Assembly: GCA_002887195.1 (NCBI GenBank)
Contig: PJAB01000542.1
Location: 1-24,384 of the forward strand
Origin: Chrysochromulina parva
Taxonomy: Eukaryota; Haptophyta; Prymnesiales; Chrysochromulinaceae
DNA: 24,384 nucleotides
Direction: 5' to 3'
Below the pieces are notes generated by a model, which was given only the letters and a program-made list of their open reading frames with translations, ran no database searches and had not been told where the DNA came from. The number at the start of each line of letters is the position of its first letter. Position 1 is the first letter of the stretch. Shown piece by piece: positions 22,849 through 24,384 of the stretch. A program made the position numbers and the translations under genes.

Positions 22849-24384
22849 ATGCTGAGCGGCCGTGGCACCTCCTGCTTCCTCACCTTCTTGCTCGTTGGCC
22901 ACGCGGCCGTGGCAGATGCACAGCGTGTACGGCCACCCCCGCCGCCATCCCCGCCTAAGTCTCCGCCACCGCCCCCATCGCCACCGCCCCCATCGCCATC
23001 GCCACCGCCACCATCGCCACCCCCGCCATCGCCATCGCCCCCGCCCCCTTCACCGCGCCGCCCGGACCCCACGACCGTTGGCCCCGGCCTGGTGTCTCTC
23101 CCCGCAAGCCAGAGCGGCATGCTGATCACGCTCAGCCTTCAGGTGGTTTCCTCGCAAAACACCGCGCTCGCTGATGTGGGCGCGCCGATCGCGCGATCGT
23201 ACGACGGCCATCCATGGGAGGTGGCGACGACGGGGCCGACAGCCCAATCCGTCTCCTTGACGGGGACGGCGGGCGCGCAATCGATCAACCTCCCGACTCC
23301 CGCACCAGGACGGTTTTATCGACTCGACAGCTCCGTCATGAGTGGGCCCGGCAGCTCTGCTGCCGTCGGCGAGCGCCTCGCGAGCCGCTTCCTCATGCAG
23401 GGCACGTTCGGACCGACGCTCACCAATTTGCGAAACCTCACTACAGGGATTGGAAGCCTCCCGACGTATGCCGCGCGCCTCGCGACCTTCAACACGGTCG
23501 CGATCAATTGGGTGAGTGAGCAGATGCGATCGCCGATGACGCTGCTTCGTGCGCACTATCGCCGCCGCACCAGCCCGCGCCTGTCAACCGTGCAGCGCAA
23601 CCCGTTCATCGAGGACCAGCCGGCTTGCCAACCCGGCTCCACCTGGCACACTTACACCTTCAACGAGTGGGACCGCGGCTCGAAAGTCACCTTCGAAAAG
23701 CTGCCGATGAGCAGCGCCGACGCCGGCGCGCATGGATACCGTCTGAGCGTCGACGGCGAGGTGCGCACCGAGATCCGTTTTTTTGGCGTCGATGCCAACT
23801 ACACTCAAGTCACCAACGGCCGGTGCACTGGCATGCTCGAGCCGATCACGAACATCACCGAGTGCTCCACCGCGGCGATCGCCCTCAATGCCACCTGGGA
23901 CAACAACGGCGGCTCGTACTCAAGCAACCCGCGAGCGGAGGACGACGGTCCGAGCGCCTCGTCCAGCCCGAGAGGATGCTATCTCTCGGGGGATCCGCCC
24001 ATCTTCAACGCACCCACCGGCATGTGGGCCAACACGCGCTCGCTCATGGTCGACGTGCAGGCGCAAAACACGGGCGAGTGCAAATTCGATCGCGTGTGCA
24101 TCTGTAGGCGAGTGCGACTCAGCCCAGCGCCCCCAGCCGCGCCACCGCCTCCGCCGCCGCCGGCAACGGGCACGAGCCTGACATCGCTCAGCCTACCACT
24201 CAACCAATGCTTACCGAGCCAGTGCTGCGCGGTGCTCTACAAAGGCGCCCCCGGTGCCAACTGTGGCCCTGTGCCCATCTTCGACTTCACCAACTGGGTG
24301 CACCCGGGCGGCGCGAGCCTCGTGACGCCCGCGCAGCTGTGCGGCACGGTGCGCTTCAACTGGCTCTCGAGAAGCCCCTCGCAC
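22849..24384 (+). CDS. Secreted Pro-rich glycoprotein with cysteine module and cytochrome-b5-like HPGG segment (3' partial, 512 aa visible)
   Basis: The frame stays open from ATG 22849 to the window edge. Residues 1-24 are a signal peptide (hydrophobic CFLTFLLVGHAAVA, cleavage after ADA). Residues about 28-67 are PPPPSPPPS repeats. The globular part (about 70-440) has sequons NLT, NYT, NIT and NAT. It also has a cysteine module with the order NGRC, ITECSTAA, PRGCYLSG, IFN, GECKFDRVCICRR, a pattern I associate with predicted secreted proteins of marine algae. A second Pro linker (PPAAPPPPPPPATG) leads to residues about 476-512, where IFDFTNWVHPGGASL resembles the first haem-ligand loop of cytochrome b5. 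H485 is the candidate axial ligand; H512, the last codon visible, could be the second at a slightly longer spacing (27 versus 24). A role in extracellular redox or the cell covering is inferred. An internal GTGAGT near 23513 could be an unused splice site. Confidence 0.75.
   Translation, partial: MLSGRGTSCFLTFLLVGHAAVADAQRVRPPPPPSPPKSPPPPPSPPPPSPSPPPPSPPPPSPSPPPPSPRRPDPTTVGPGLVSLPASQSGMLITLSLQVVSSQNTALADVGAPIARSYDGHPWEVATTGPTAQSVSLTGTAGAQSINLPTPAPGRFYRLDSSVMSGPGSSAAVGERLASRFLMQGTFGPTLTNLRNLTTGIGSLPTYAARLATFNTVAINWVSEQMRSPMTLLRAHYRRRTSPRLSTVQRNPFIEDQPACQPGSTWHTYTFNEWDRGSKVTFEKLPMSSADAGAHGYRLSVDGEVRTEIRFFGVDANYTQVTNGRCTGMLEPITNITECSTAAIALNATWDNNGGSYSSNPRAEDDGPSASSSPRGCYLSGDPPIFNAPTGMWANTRSLMVDVQAQNTGECKFDRVCICRRVRLSPAPPAAPPPPPPPATGTSLTSLSLPLNQCLPSQCCAVLYKGAPGANCGPVPIFDFTNWVHPGGASLVTPAQLCGTVRFNWLSRSPSH

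Overview
The window looks like nuclear DNA from a GC-rich unicellular alga, most likely a haptophyte or a similar marine protist. This is an inference from four things: GT-AG introns whose removal restores protein motifs; eukaryote-only families (MICAL, tropomodulin-type LRR, RPAP3, muscleblind-like CCCH fingers, SAM); large Ser-Pro-rich secreted or membrane proteins; and Ala/Gly/Pro-rich low complexity. No prokaryotic operon, rRNA, tRNA, CRISPR array or transposon was recognised. Genes are closely packed, often 30-300 nt apart, and introns are few.

Layout. At 2-1402 (+) lies the 3' part of a spliced gene for a muscleblind-like RNA-binding protein with three CCCH zinc fingers. A coiled-coil protein (1982-3571), a SAM-domain protein (3828-4883) and an RPAP3-type HSP90/R2TP co-chaperone (5118-6722) follow on the same strand. 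A 1334-residue coiled-coil protein (7080-11084) is on the minus strand. It shares a 226-nt divergent upstream region with a plus-strand gene at 11311-15168 that joins a tropomodulin-like LRR domain to a MICAL flavin monooxygenase domain. One intron in that gene splits the conserved GD...EPFW motif. Two minus-strand genes come next: a two-membrane-span protein with a huge Pro-rich loop (15927-18290) and a repeat protein with S/T-G-F motifs (18324-19379). Divergent from the latter is a P-loop protein with degenerate GTPase-like motifs (19535-21889). After about 960 nt without a convincing gene, a secreted Pro-rich glycoprotein starts at 22849 and runs off the end. It carries a cytochrome-b5-like HPGG segment just before the edge.

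How they fit together. These are separate eukaryotic genes, not an operon. There is a loose cytoskeletal theme: actin pointed-end binding plus actin oxidation in one protein, an HSP90 co-chaperone of a family that includes dynein-assembly factors, coiled-coil proteins, and a repeat protein that could be ciliary. The strongest candidate for an undescribed system is the tropomodulin-MICAL fusion. Next come the P-loop protein and the secreted protein with the b5-like segment.
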